From: Nostoc sp. NIES-3756
Lineage (GTDB): Bacteria; Cyanobacteriota; Cyanobacteriia; Cyanobacteriales; Nostocaceae
DNA length: 64,000 nucleotides
Direction of reading: 5' to 3'
Assembly (NCBI RefSeq): GCF_001548375.1
Contig: NZ_AP017295.1
Location: 992,001 to 1,056,000 of the forward strand
A program made the position numbers and the translations under genes. Positions 54,356 through 62,851 of the stretch are shown piece after piece. How positions within the stretch are numbered: the first letter of the stretch is position 1; every line of letters begins with the position of its first letter. The notes below the pieces were generated by a model. That model was not told the origin of the DNA and made no database searches. It worked only from the letters and a program-made list of their open reading frames with translations.

Positions 54356-54541
54356 TTATTTAACTTTTAAATTTTAGATAGTGGTAATTGTTAGTAATTA
54401 CCAATTACCAATTATTAAATCCGCATTCAGGAGGTATGAGAGGCAAGGGAGCAGGGAGCAAGGGAGAGATTTTTCACCCCGCCCCCTGCTTCTTTTTCTT
54501 CCTCATCTCCCTCATCTCCCCCATCTCCCCCTACTTCCGCT
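54356..54541. repeat. Repeat-filled spacer between dnaK and dnaJ
   Basis: The spacer holds AATTACCAATTACCAATT units facing GGTAATT (about 54379-54415), and a CCTCATCTCCCTCATCTCCCC-type tract (about 54500-54535). Both are tandem units of 7-10 bp. No gene is visible. Confidence 0.65.
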
Positions 54542-56602
54542 TTACAACCAATCATCGTCATCATCCCAGTTATCCTGATAGCTGGGGCGGGGTGGTCTGC
54601 GGGGTGGACGGTTGTTATTGTCATAAGAGGGACGGCTGTCTCGTCCATAATCTCTGCCGTAGTCCCTATTGTTGTAGGAATCACGTTCTCGATAATTGTC
54701 TCTGGGATAATCGCGTTCTTTTTCTTTATCACCGACAAAGATGTCTTTGATGGTGGCAAATAAATCGTCGTCTTCATCTTCAGCATAATACTGACGAACT
54801 TCACGATTTAGCTCATATAGAGCATCTTGCAGGTCGGCGTAAGCTTGGTCAATCCCGCGATCGTCATTTTCTTTGAGACTATCTCTAAGTTCTCGGCTGA
54901 TATTATCGATGCGTTGGCGACGGTTACGGGCAAACTGCATTCCAAATTCTAAGGCAACTTCTCGCAGTTGTCTTTCTGCTTGGAGAATTAAAGCTTCCGA
55001 ACGGGTGCGTTTTTCTACCCTTTCCTTGCGTTCCCGGTCGATATCAGCGTATTTTTGGGCATCCTGAATCATCCGGTTGACTTCGGCTTCACTGAGGGTA
55101 GAAGCGCCTTGAATAGTAATACTCTGTTCTCTGCCTGTGGTTCTGTCTAAGGCTGTTACCTGTAAAATTCCGTTGGCATCGATATCAAATGCTACTTGAA
55201 TTTGGGGGATGCCTCGCGGTGCTGGGGGGATGCCGTAGAGTTTGAAACGTCCTAGTGATTTGTTATCACCTGCCATTTCTCGTTCACCTTGGACTACGTG
55301 AATCTCTACGGAGTTTTGGTTATTTTCTGATGTTGAGAAGATGTCAGAACGGCGAACGGGGATGGTGGTATTACGGGGGATGAGTTTTTTCATCACACCG
55401 CCGATCGCTTCCAAACCTAAAGATAAAGGTGTAACATCTAGCAGCAACACATCTTTAAATTGTCCTGCCAGAATGCCGGCTTGAATGGCTGCACCCATTG
55501 CCACCACTTCATCAGGGTTAACATTCTCGCTGGGTTCAATACCAATCAAGTCTCGCACTAGCTGTTTTACCATTGGCATTCTTGTAGAACCGCCAACTAG
55601 TACGACTTCCTCAATATCATCTGGTCTAAGTCCGGCATCTTTTAGCGCCCGTTTCACTGGGTTACGGACACGTCCTAATAAGTCGCTACACAAACCTTCA
55701 AATTGAGCGCGTGTTAAGCGAGTTTCTATGTGTTTGGGGCCTTCTTCGGTGGCGGTAATGAAGGGTAAGTTAATATCGGTGACGCTGACGGCGCTAAGTT
55801 CGATTTTAGCTTTTTCTGCGGCTTCCATCAAACGTTGCAACGCTTGGCGATCGCTCCGTCTTAAGTCTACACCCTCTGTCTCTAAAAATTGCTCTGCTAA
55901 CCAATCGACAATTTTCTTATCAAAGTCATTTCCCCCTAGTTGGGTATCGCCACTGGTGGCTTTGACTTCAAATACTCCATCCCCAACTTCCAGAATCGAT
56001 ACGTCAAATGTCCCACCACCTAAGTCAAATACCAAGATAGTTTCTGTATCACCCCTGTCTAACCCATAAGCTAAAGATGCGGCTGTCGGTTCATTAAGAA
56101 TCCGTAGCACTTCTAAACCAGCAATTCTGCCAGCATCACGGGTGGCTTGTCTTTGGGAATCGTTGAAATAAGCCGGCACTGTAATCACTGCACCTGTGAC
56201 TGCTTCACCCAAATAAGCACTTGCATCATCTGCCAACTTCTTCAGCACCATTGCTGAAATTTCTTCTGGGGAAAAATCTTTACCCAAACGAGGGCAGGCA
56301 ATTTTAATATTGCCGATTTCATCTTTACGGATTGTATAAGGTACGCGCTTAGATTCAGGGCTGAGCTCGGCATACCTGCGCCCAATAAAGCGTTTAGCTG
56401 CAAAAAAGGTGTTTTGGGGGTTGAGGACTGTTTGCCGCCGTGCCATTTGCCCTACTACCCTTTCGCCGTCTTTACTGAAACCGACAACGGAGGGGGTTGT
56501 TCGCATTCCTTCTGCATTGGCAATCACCACCGGCTTGCCACCCTCCATTACGGCGACTACTGAGTTGGTTGTACCCAAGTCGATGCCGACTACCTTGCCC
56601 AT
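54542..56602 (-). CDS. dnaK: Hsp70 chaperone DnaK
   Basis: A 686-residue Hsp70. The nucleotide-binding domain has [47 protein letters not shown] and [19 protein letters not shown]; the substrate-binding domain begins after the linker [19 protein letters not shown]. The tail is unusual: residues about 620-686 are rich in Asp, Arg, Tyr and Asn with [10 protein letters not shown] repeats and end in DDDDDWL, not the EEVD or common DnaK end. Cyanobacteria have several DnaK proteins with different tails; this is one of the longer-tail paralogues, not the main DnaK2 type judging by the tail. Confidence 0.95.
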   Translation of the reverse strand: MGKVVGIDLGTTNSVVAVMEGGKPVVIANAEGMRTTPSVVGFSKDGERVVGQMARRQTVLNPQNTFFAAKRFIGRRYAELSPESKRVPYTIRKDEIGNIKIACPRLGKDFSPEEISAMVLKKLADDASAYLGEAVTGAVITVPAYFNDSQRQATRDAGRIAGLEVLRILNEPTAASLAYGLDRGDTETILVFDLGGGTFDVSILEVGDGVFEVKATSGDTQLGGNDFDKKIVDWLAEQFLETEGVDLRRSDRQALQRLMEAAEKAKIELSAVSVTDINLPFITATEEGPKHIETRLTRAQFEGLCSDLLGRVRNPVKRALKDAGLRPDDIEEVVLVGGSTRMPMVKQLVRDLIGIEPSENVNPDEVVAMGAAIQAGILAGQFKDVLLLDVTPLSLGLEAIGGVMKKLIPRNTTIPVRRSDIFSTSENNQNSVEIHVVQGEREMAGDNKSLGRFKLYGIPPAPRGIPQIQVAFDIDANGILQVTALDRTTGREQSITIQGASTLSEAEVNRMIQDAQKYADIDRERKERVEKRTRSEALILQAERQLREVALEFGMQFARNRRQRIDNISRELRDSLKENDDRGIDQAYADLQDALYELNREVRQYYAEDEDDDLFATIKDIFVGDKEKERDYPRDNYRERDSYNNRDYGRDYGRDSRPSYDNNNRPPRRPPRPSYQDNWDDDDDWL

Positions 56603-57001
56603 GCGTTACTCTTCTCCTAACTGTGTCTTACTATATATATTATGGTTGGGCAGAACTACCTCTAGCTTTTTGCTAAAGGATTAACTTGCCTTAATGGTAT
56701 AACATTCGTCATTAGGGCAAAAAGTGGAGGAATTACAGCTTGAGGATTTAGTTGCAAGACTAGGATAACATTGACGATGCTTAGTATGTTCTAGCCTTTG
56801 TGAATGTTGTAGCCTCATCTGTGAACTTTTTGGCATCTTCAAGTTGGGATATCCACCCTCACCTTAATTGCTAGGTGTGTCAGTTGTCAGTTGTCATTTG
56901 CTTAGTTGTTTATTGATAAAAGTTTAATACTCTAACTAGTGTATGTGGTTTTAGAATATATGAAAGCTACTGACTATTAACCACTGACCACTGACAAATA
57001 G
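56603..57001. other. Divergent spacer upstream of dnaK and the M28 peptidase
   Basis: No gene is visible in 399 bp. A CIRCE heat-shock operator (TTAGCACTC-N9-GAGTGCTAA) was looked for and not seen. Heptamer repeats (GTCAGTTGTCAGTTGTC near 56878-56896; ACCACTGACCACTGAC near 56982) are present. Confidence 0.45.
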
Positions 57002-57847
57002 GTGAATTTAAAAGCCAGATTACATCATCACCTAACGCAGATAGCACGAGAACGTGACCCTTATCTAGCAACGGCTGGACATTTTTTTGTCCAAGAATAC
57101 ATTCTTCAAGAATTGTCCCAATGGGGAAGTGTGGAAATCCACACCTTTGGAGTAGGTAATAAGTCTTTTAATAATCTCATTCTCAATTTACCGTCCCAAG
57201 CCGTCGGTAAAAAACAACTACCACCTATTTTAATTGGTGCGCATTATGATGCTGTACCAGGAACGTCAGGGGCTGATGATAATGCTACAGGTGTAGTGGC
57301 TTTATTGGAATTAGGGAGAATATTTGCGGCTACGCCAGCTAAGTATCCGTTGCGGTTAGTGGCGTTTGATATGGAAGAATATGGTTTGTTGGGTAGTACC
57401 GACTATGCAAGGTTATTACGTCAACAACAGCAGCCGTTACGCTTGATGATGTCTTTGGAAATGTTGGGATATTGTGACTCTACCCCAGGTTCGCAGAGAT
57501 ATCCATCACCGTTGGAAAAGTTTTACCCGAATACAGGTGATTTTATTGCCTTAATTGGCAACTTACGCACCATCCCAGATTTAATTGGCATGAGTGGTAG
57601 TATCCGCCAGGCTGGAGTGTCAAGTCAATGGCTACCCGTACCAAATCGGGGTTTAATTGTGCCGCAAACTAGATTAAGCGATCATGCACCGTTTTGGGAT
57701 GTGGGTTATCCAGCCATGATGGTGACAGATACAGCTTTTATGCGCAATCCTCATTATCATAAACCAACTGATGCGATCGCCACTCTTGATTTAGATTTTC
57801 TTACAGGTGTCTGTGAAGGTTTAGAACTGGCTATCAGGCGTTTATAG
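57002..57847 (+). CDS. M28 family zinc peptidase
   Basis: A 281-residue cytoplasmic co-catalytic metallopeptidase (aminopeptidase-like). Zinc ligands and catalytic residues are visible: H81 and D83 in IGAHYDAVPGTSG, D92 in ADDNATG, E125/E126 in FDMEEYGLLGS, and a late histidine in the RNPHYHKPTD segment. No signal peptide is seen. The start is GTG 57002; a TAG codon directly precedes it in frame. Its 3' end has a partial second copy at 58557-58614. Confidence 0.9.
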   Translation: MNLKARLHHHLTQIARERDPYLATAGHFFVQEYILQELSQWGSVEIHTFGVGNKSFNNLILNLPSQAVGKKQLPPILIGAHYDAVPGTSGADDNATGVVALLELGRIFAATPAKYPLRLVAFDMEEYGLLGSTDYARLLRQQQQPLRLMMSLEMLGYCDSTPGSQRYPSPLEKFYPNTGDFIALIGNLRTIPDLIGMSGSIRQAGVSSQWLPVPNRGLIVPQTRLSDHAPFWDVGYPAMMVTDTAFMRNPHYHKPTDAIATLDLDFLTGVCEGLELAIRRL

Positions 57848-57873
57848 CATGGAACAGGCAATGAAACTGCTTG

Positions 57874-58437
57874 CTATAATCCTAATTTAAGCCAGCCAAA
57901 TAATTGTCCAACCGTCAATTCTAAATCTAGAAAATCTGGTACTGGTAAAATATCATCAGCTTGCCGTTTGATTTCTGGTAATTGATTAGGTAGAAAACAA
58001 ATTACAGCTTTTTCTTCTGGATCAATTAACCATCCTAAACCAGTTTGATGGCGTAGGCAAAAAAGGATATTATCGGTTACTTTTGTTTGTGATTGATCTG
58101 GTGAAAGAATTTCGATTGTCCAATCAGGAGAAGTTTCAAAAACATTAGATACTTCGCCATCTCTATCAAATGGTATTTTATCCCAGCGAAATACAGCAAT
58201 ATCAGGGACAATTGAACGTCCTGAAAATGTACATCTTAATTCGGGAAAAGCATAAGCAGTTTTATTCGCAAAACCTACCTCATTTATGCCATCTGCCAGC
58301 CGAATTTGTAAAGTGCTATGTTTCCCTTGAGGCATTGGTTTTTGATATATATAACCATCAATAAACTCGCTAGTTGGTTTTGTTTCGGGAAGTTCTAAAA
58401 ATTCAGCTAGGCTTATAGGCTTACTGGCTATTTGCAT
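57874..58437 (-). CDS. Uma2 (DUF820) family restriction-endonuclease-like protein
   Basis: A 187-residue protein of the cyanobacteria-abundant Uma2 family with a PD-(D/E)XK-like nuclease fold. Typical segments are LAEFLELPETKPTSEFIDGYIYQKPMP, FPELRCTFSGRSIVPDIAVFRWDKIP, and WTIEILSPDQSQTKV (the D...E-x-S core). Function in vivo is unknown. It lies between the intact M28 gene and a relic of that gene's 3' end, which suggests it arrived as an insertion. Confidence 0.9.
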   Translation of the reverse strand: MQIASKPISLAEFLELPETKPTSEFIDGYIYQKPMPQGKHSTLQIRLADGINEVGFANKTAYAFPELRCTFSGRSIVPDIAVFRWDKIPFDRDGEVSNVFETSPDWTIEILSPDQSQTKVTDNILFCLRHQTGLGWLIDPEEKAVICFLPNQLPEIKRQADDILPVPDFLDLELTVGQLFGWLKLGL

Positions 58438-58556
58438 AAGCTTTACTTGGGCAATATTTTAGAAATATAGGTAAAGGGTTCAAAACCTTAATATTCTTCG
58501 GATTTTCCTATTTTGCCGTACTCTATATGGTAACATTTGATGTTGTTACCAAACTA

Positions 58557-58614
58557 GATGATCGCCACTCTTGATTTAGATTTTCTTACAGGGGTGTGTG
58601 AGGGTTTCATTTAA
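58557..58614 (+). pseudogene. Relic copy of the M28 peptidase 3' end
   Basis: Bases 58560-58592 are identical to 57775-57807 within the M28 gene (33 bp), and similarity continues on both sides. The copy keeps the reading frame (IATLDLDFLTGVCEGF) to a TAA at 58612-58614. The direct repeats bracket the Uma2 gene. Confidence 0.9.
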
Positions 58615-58665
58615 TAAGTAGCCTCTGAACAAATTTATTAAAATAAACTTTATCAAACTAACTCC

Positions 58666-60294
58666 TTAATCTTTCAGTTCTTCTGTTTCTTTAAAAATAT
58701 CTTCATCATCTTCAATTTCATCAAATTCTTCTTCGTCCTCTTCAAAAGAGTCAAGTAAATCTCTAACTTCAGCAAAAGTCTCATCTGATTGAGAAGATTC
58801 TTTTATTTGCTCATCAATCAATTCAACTTCAGGTAATTTCACGTGAAACTCCTTTCTCCAATTAGAAATTAAAGCTTCATTCCAGTTAATTTCATTACTG
58901 ACATCTTCTTTAGTACGTTTGATCAATTCTCTTACTCCATCAGAGGAATTAGACAATACCATTCTTATAAGCTCTATACATTTTTCATCTCCAGAGCCTG
59001 TATTAATCATGCTTATTTTTTCATTTGAGCGCACTAATATATTAGACCAATGTGCTGCCTTGCGCTCAAAAAAACCATCTTTATCCATTTTATTAATACT
59101 ATAAGAGATGGCATCAAGAATTGCTGGAATGCGATACTCTATTCTTATTTTAAGTAGAAATCTTGAAATAGCAAAAAAAAGAATTTTCTGTCCTAAAAGA
59201 GTATATAATATATTGGAAAGACGTAATTCTTTGATACTTGTTTTTTGGCTTGCAGTTAAACGAGGTTGCTCTGGTTGAATAGGAATATTGATACCTACAT
59301 GGCTAATCTGTGATACCCAATCCTGAAATGGCTGAAGTTCAGTAAAAAACCACTTCAACAATGCTTTTGTACTTATTTCGGGAAGTTTAGGATGAGACTC
59401 ATAATAATTCTCCAAAGCCATATCACGCTCAGTTGGTGAGTTAAATGACTTCTTTAGAGCTTGCTTGGGGTAATCTTTCAGTAATTCAATAGTACATTGA
59501 CTCACAAAATCTAGAGTTGTTAGGTAGGGGTCTAATTGATTTAAGCTTCTTGTTGGGACAGACCATTTCACAAACCTGTCTTCAAGAACTCCTTCTTCTA
59601 AAAGTCTTCTAGGAATTAATGCTGATATTTTGCTGTCATCTAACAACAGTTGAGTTTGTTTATCAATTGATTTTGCTGTCTTGTTTATAACTGTAAATAT
59701 ATTGCGAGTTGCTTTAATTATTTCATCTCTTACAGTTTCGCTTAGTTCTGCATAACCAACCCTGCCAAGATTACCAAATACCAAATAAACAACTGGGATA
59801 TCAAAAGTTTCCAAGCAGCTAAAGTTTTCATTTTTTTGTTGAGGGCTTAGAGGTTCTTTTCCTGTATAGACGTTCCAGTATCTTTTTAATGAAAGAAGCC
59901 TATGTTGTCCGTCAATTACAATTCTAGCTACATTCTTATATAGCTTTAAATTAACCCACTTTTCAACCGTTTTTCCCTGGCTACTAACTGTAGAAAAATC
60001 CCAAAATTCTCTTTGGTCATTTGAGTTAGGTAAAAGTACGACTACAATTGAATTAAAAAAGCGAATTCCACCCTGTGCTAGGTAAGCAAAGATGTCTGTA
60101 TTTGCCCTATTTTCATCTAGCTTTCTTTGAACTCGCTCAGAAAAGCTCCAACTTCCTTGAATTTCATCAGCAAATCTAATGTTTTCGACTGCATCGCTAT
60201 GTTCTAGGGTTGTTATAAAATACCTGACCTCTCCAAACTGACCACTAATTGCCTTATATTCAATAGTTTCTGGAGACTGATTATCTAATTCCAT
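58666..60294 (-). CDS. DGQHR-domain protein (DndB-like)
   Basis: A 542-residue soluble protein. DGQHR at 128-132, in VARIVIDGQHRLLSLKRYW, is the hallmark of the DGQHR domain, which occurs in DndB (regulator of DNA phosphorothioation) and related proteins of DNA-modification and defence loci. The middle (180-450) is helical without another recognised domain. The last 30 residues are very acidic (EEDEEEFDEIEDDEDIF), suggesting DNA mimicry or interaction with a basic partner. It follows the GIY-YIG gene by 2 bp, so both are in one operon. No dndCDE, dpd or methylase genes are nearby. The domain call is firm; its function here is unknown. Confidence 0.82.
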   Translation of the reverse strand: MELDNQSPETIEYKAISGQFGEVRYFITTLEHSDAVENIRFADEIQGSWSFSERVQRKLDENRANTDIFAYLAQGGIRFFNSIVVVLLPNSNDQREFWDFSTVSSQGKTVEKWVNLKLYKNVARIVIDGQHRLLSLKRYWNVYTGKEPLSPQQKNENFSCLETFDIPVVYLVFGNLGRVGYAELSETVRDEIIKATRNIFTVINKTAKSIDKQTQLLLDDSKISALIPRRLLEEGVLEDRFVKWSVPTRSLNQLDPYLTTLDFVSQCTIELLKDYPKQALKKSFNSPTERDMALENYYESHPKLPEISTKALLKWFFTELQPFQDWVSQISHVGINIPIQPEQPRLTASQKTSIKELRLSNILYTLLGQKILFFAISRFLLKIRIEYRIPAILDAISYSINKMDKDGFFERKAAHWSNILVRSNEKISMINTGSGDEKCIELIRMVLSNSSDGVRELIKRTKEDVSNEINWNEALISNWRKEFHVKLPEVELIDEQIKESSQSDETFAEVRDLLDSFEEDEEEFDEIEDDEDIFKETEELKD

Positions 60295-60296
60295 TT

Positions 60297-60851
60297 TTAA
60301 CTCCTCTGTGTATTAAATCTAGGCTGACATAACTGAATTAATAAACTTTCCAACTCTCTTGAAATGTTTTTTGGGCAAGGTAAACAAACGAAGAGAAATT
60401 CATCATTAGGTCTTACATTTGCATACTTTGAGAAAAACCCATCATCTCGCTCCAAATGCTGAATAAATCTATCTCTTAAGTTACTTGCAGTACCAATGTA
60501 ATCTGGGCGCTGGAGAATACTGCATGAAATAAGAAGATTTTTCAATATTCTTCGCTCTTTAGGTTGAGAAACAGCTTTGATAAATTGCTCCATTTTTTGA
60601 GACAAACCAACTGATTCTCCACAAATATCGACAATGAACTTGCTTCTATTATCTTCTTCAGCAAACTTAGTTTTAAAAACTGTATTTTTGATTCGAGTAT
60701 CTATATTTTCAAATAATTTGTTTTCTAAGAAATCAAAAGCATGGTAAAAAGCATAAATACCTGATGTTTCAGGAAGATAATCTGTTGCAGATATAGTCGC
60801 TGTTACGACAGTAACATTTTTGAAAAAGTTGTCGTGTACTGTTTCTTCCAT
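60297..60851 (-). CDS. GIY-YIG nuclease with a large internal insertion
   Basis: A 184-residue protein. GIY at 31-33 (TSGIYAFYHAF) and YIG at 118-120 (DYIGTASNLRDRFIQHL) define the nuclease core. The conserved arginine (R126/R128), the metal-binding glutamate E168 and the late P177-N180 (CQPRFN) are present, so the active site looks complete. GIY and YIG are normally about ten residues apart; here about 84 residues lie between them, forming an extra helical domain. It is the first gene of the pair with the DGQHR protein. It may cut modified or foreign DNA, but this is inference. Confidence 0.83.
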   Translation of the reverse strand: MEETVHDNFFKNVTVVTATISATDYLPETSGIYAFYHAFDFLENKLFENIDTRIKNTVFKTKFAEEDNRSKFIVDICGESVGLSQKMEQFIKAVSQPKERRILKNLLISCSILQRPDYIGTASNLRDRFIQHLERDDGFFSKYANVRPNDEFLFVCLPCPKNISRELESLLIQLCQPRFNTQRS

Positions 60852-61404
60852 AGATACAAGTTACAAAACTTTTAGATTATAAAGCTTCCAGAATTTTCTC
60901 AACCATCTCTAACAATAAATCTAGGTACTAAATTTTACTTATCAAATAAGTAACATTATGTATTATGTTAATCATCTAGAACTACGTTTTAGTTAATGAA
61001 ATCCAAAATATTTAACTTAATTTATACATCTAATCTTAAATTTACATTTTGTAAAAAAAATAAGATTAAGCAATTTGTGATATGAACAGAATTAATGCAA
61101 AGCATTAGGTGCATCAAACTCTGATAGTTAATTGTTTTCAATAAGTAAAAATTTCTTCTGACTAAAGCTAAGTAAATATGAAGTGGTGTGTCAAGACTCA
61201 ACTTTTGCAATAAGTTTCCTCTCTAACCTCTGTGCCTCTGTGGTTAACTAATGCAACATTTTAGTTTAGACACGCCACTACGGTAATTTTATTTTTAATT
61301 TATAAGTAACCTTTGATTAATAAATATGAGTAGCTAAACTGTTCAGCTACTTTCTGGCTAATATAAACAAAGTTACAGTGTTTCTTGGAACCCTCGACAA
61401 CACA
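60852..61404. other. AT-rich spacer upstream of the GIY-YIG/DGQHR operon
   Basis: These 553 bases hold the operon promoter at the left and a MITE-like palindrome at 61182-61279. No gene or RNA gene is recognised in the rest. Confidence 0.5.
61182..61279. repeat. MITE-like element, 98 bp
   Basis: AGTGGTGTGTCAAGACT (61182-61198) and AGTTTAGACACGCCACT (61263-61279) are inverted repeats matching at 14 of 17 positions. The interior has the CCTCTGTGCCTCTGTGG motif also found at 16360. It has no coding capacity and fits a non-autonomous element. Confidence 0.65.
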
Positions 61405-62751
61405 CTACAAAGTGTAAGTAAAATCGTTGACTAGCATTCCAGGAGCCATAATACCTCCTATATGGCGGTTTTCGTAGCTGCCTACTTCGGGAATAAATTC
61501 TTGGAAGTCAGTTAAATCTACTAAATTTTCTCCCCAGAAGCGATATAAACTTTCGTCAAAGCGCAAGTTTTCTATGGGGGCGACAATTTCGCCGTTTTCT
61601 ATCCAAAAACAGGCGTAACGGGTCATACCTGTAATTCTACCCGTAGGGCGATCGCTCCAATTCAAATAATGCACATTAGATACATATAACCCTGTATCTA
61701 AACTCGGCAAGATTTGTGCATAAGTTAAATTTCCCGGACTTAATTCTGGCGCACGCAACATTTCTTCACTACTCGCACCGTTAGCAGTTTTGTTATATTC
61801 CTTAGCTGTACGAGAACTAATTAAACTATTAACTAAAGTTCCTTTTTCAATTATCGGTAATTCTGGAGGAGCCATTTCTCCTAAGTTGTTAAATCTAGGT
61901 ACTAATCCCCGTTGAAAATTCTCCTTAATGCTCAACGAAGGGGAAAGCTGTTTATCTTTACGCGACAAAATAGCTAGCGCACTATTACCTTGTTGAATAT
62001 CTGCTTCACTAACTGCACCCCAAGAAAGCATACTTACCAAATCAGCCACAGCAGCCGGAGCAAAATAAGTTTTGTATTGTCCTCTTGCTAATTGTTTTGC
62101 AGGAGTAGATAGAAGTTGTAATTGCTGTTTACCTTCACTAATTTTTGCTGCATAAGCTTCTTCATTCCAATCACTCCCGGCAAATGTTCCTTTAACTGCT
62201 TGCCCAGAAGTAATAAATAAAGAATAGTCTAAAGTAAAAGAATCGGTAGCGAACCAATGTTTTTGACCACTGGAATCACCATAAGCCCTAATAATTACCC
62301 CCCCAGCATATATGCCAGTAAAATCTAATTCCTTTACTGGTTCCAATACATTCGCTACTACTGATTCTGCTGAGAGTATATTTCCTGTATGTATTTCTCG
62401 GCTAGTGTTATTTCCGGATGGTACTACCAAATATGGATCAACTGGTAGTAAAGGTAGTTCACTACGCAATTCTTGCAAAGCTTGGTATGCTGATTGCCAA
62501 TCTTTTTCCCAATTTCCCGTAAAAGGAAACTGGCGAAAGCTGCTACGTTGATCTGTAATTAGAGTTAATTGAATCCAACCATCAGCCACAAAACCTGTTT
62601 GGCGAACTTTGGCTTGATTAAACCGGATAAATTGACTACGTTCACTATTTAGTGAAACGGTAAATTGTTCATTTTCTGCTTTTTTAATTAGCAGTGTTTC
62701 TAATAATTGATTAAAACTAACTTCTAAATTAGATATATCCTCAAGCTTCAT
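61405..62751 (-). CDS. pmbA: TldE/PmbA-type metalloprotease subunit
   Basis: A 448-residue protein of the TldD/TldE (U62) family without the HExxxH motif, as expected for the TldE (PmbA) subunit. It forms a heterodimer with TldD that degrades unfolded or modified peptides, for example in microcin and ribosomal-peptide maturation. C-terminal landmarks are GTLVNSLISSRTAKEYN, the LNWSDRPTGRITGMTRYACFWIENGEIVAPIENLRFDESL segment and GGIMAPGMLV. It lies 100 bp downstream of tldD in the same direction. Confidence 0.88.
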   Translation of the reverse strand: MKLEDISNLEVSFNQLLETLLIKKAENEQFTVSLNSERSQFIRFNQAKVRQTGFVADGWIQLTLITDQRSSFRQFPFTGNWEKDWQSAYQALQELRSELPLLPVDPYLVVPSGNNTSREIHTGNILSAESVVANVLEPVKELDFTGIYAGGVIIRAYGDSSGQKHWFATDSFTLDYSLFITSGQAVKGTFAGSDWNEEAYAAKISEGKQQLQLLSTPAKQLARGQYKTYFAPAAVADLVSMLSWGAVSEADIQQGNSALAILSRKDKQLSPSLSIKENFQRGLVPRFNNLGEMAPPELPIIEKGTLVNSLISSRTAKEYNKTANGASSEEMLRAPELSPGNLTYAQILPSLDTGLYVSNVHYLNWSDRPTGRITGMTRYACFWIENGEIVAPIENLRFDESLYRFWGENLVDLTDFQEFIPEVGSYENRHIGGIMAPGMLVNDFTYTL

Positions 62752-62790
62752 AGATTTAGAAAATAATAATGTATGATAAGTGAAAAATGT

Positions 62791-62824
62791 AGTTTGTAAT
62801 AAGCATTAAAAGCTTACTACAAAC
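62791..62824 (-). terminator. Hairpin between tldD and pmbA
   Basis: GTTTGTAATAAGC (62792-62804) pairs with GCTTACTACAAAC (62812-62824) with a single mismatch and a 7-nt loop. On the minus strand a TTTTT run follows about 5 nt later. It may attenuate transcription into pmbA. Confidence 0.55.
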
Positions 62825-62851
62825 AATTTTGAATTTTAAATTTTGAATTGT

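Noticed and set aside
56603..57001. CIRCE operator upstream of dnaK
   Set aside because: No TTAGCACTC inverted repeat is visible in the spacer.
58666..60851. A complete Dnd phosphorothioation system
   Set aside because: Only a DGQHR protein is present; no cysteine desulfurase, DndC-, DndD- or DndE-like gene lies in the window.
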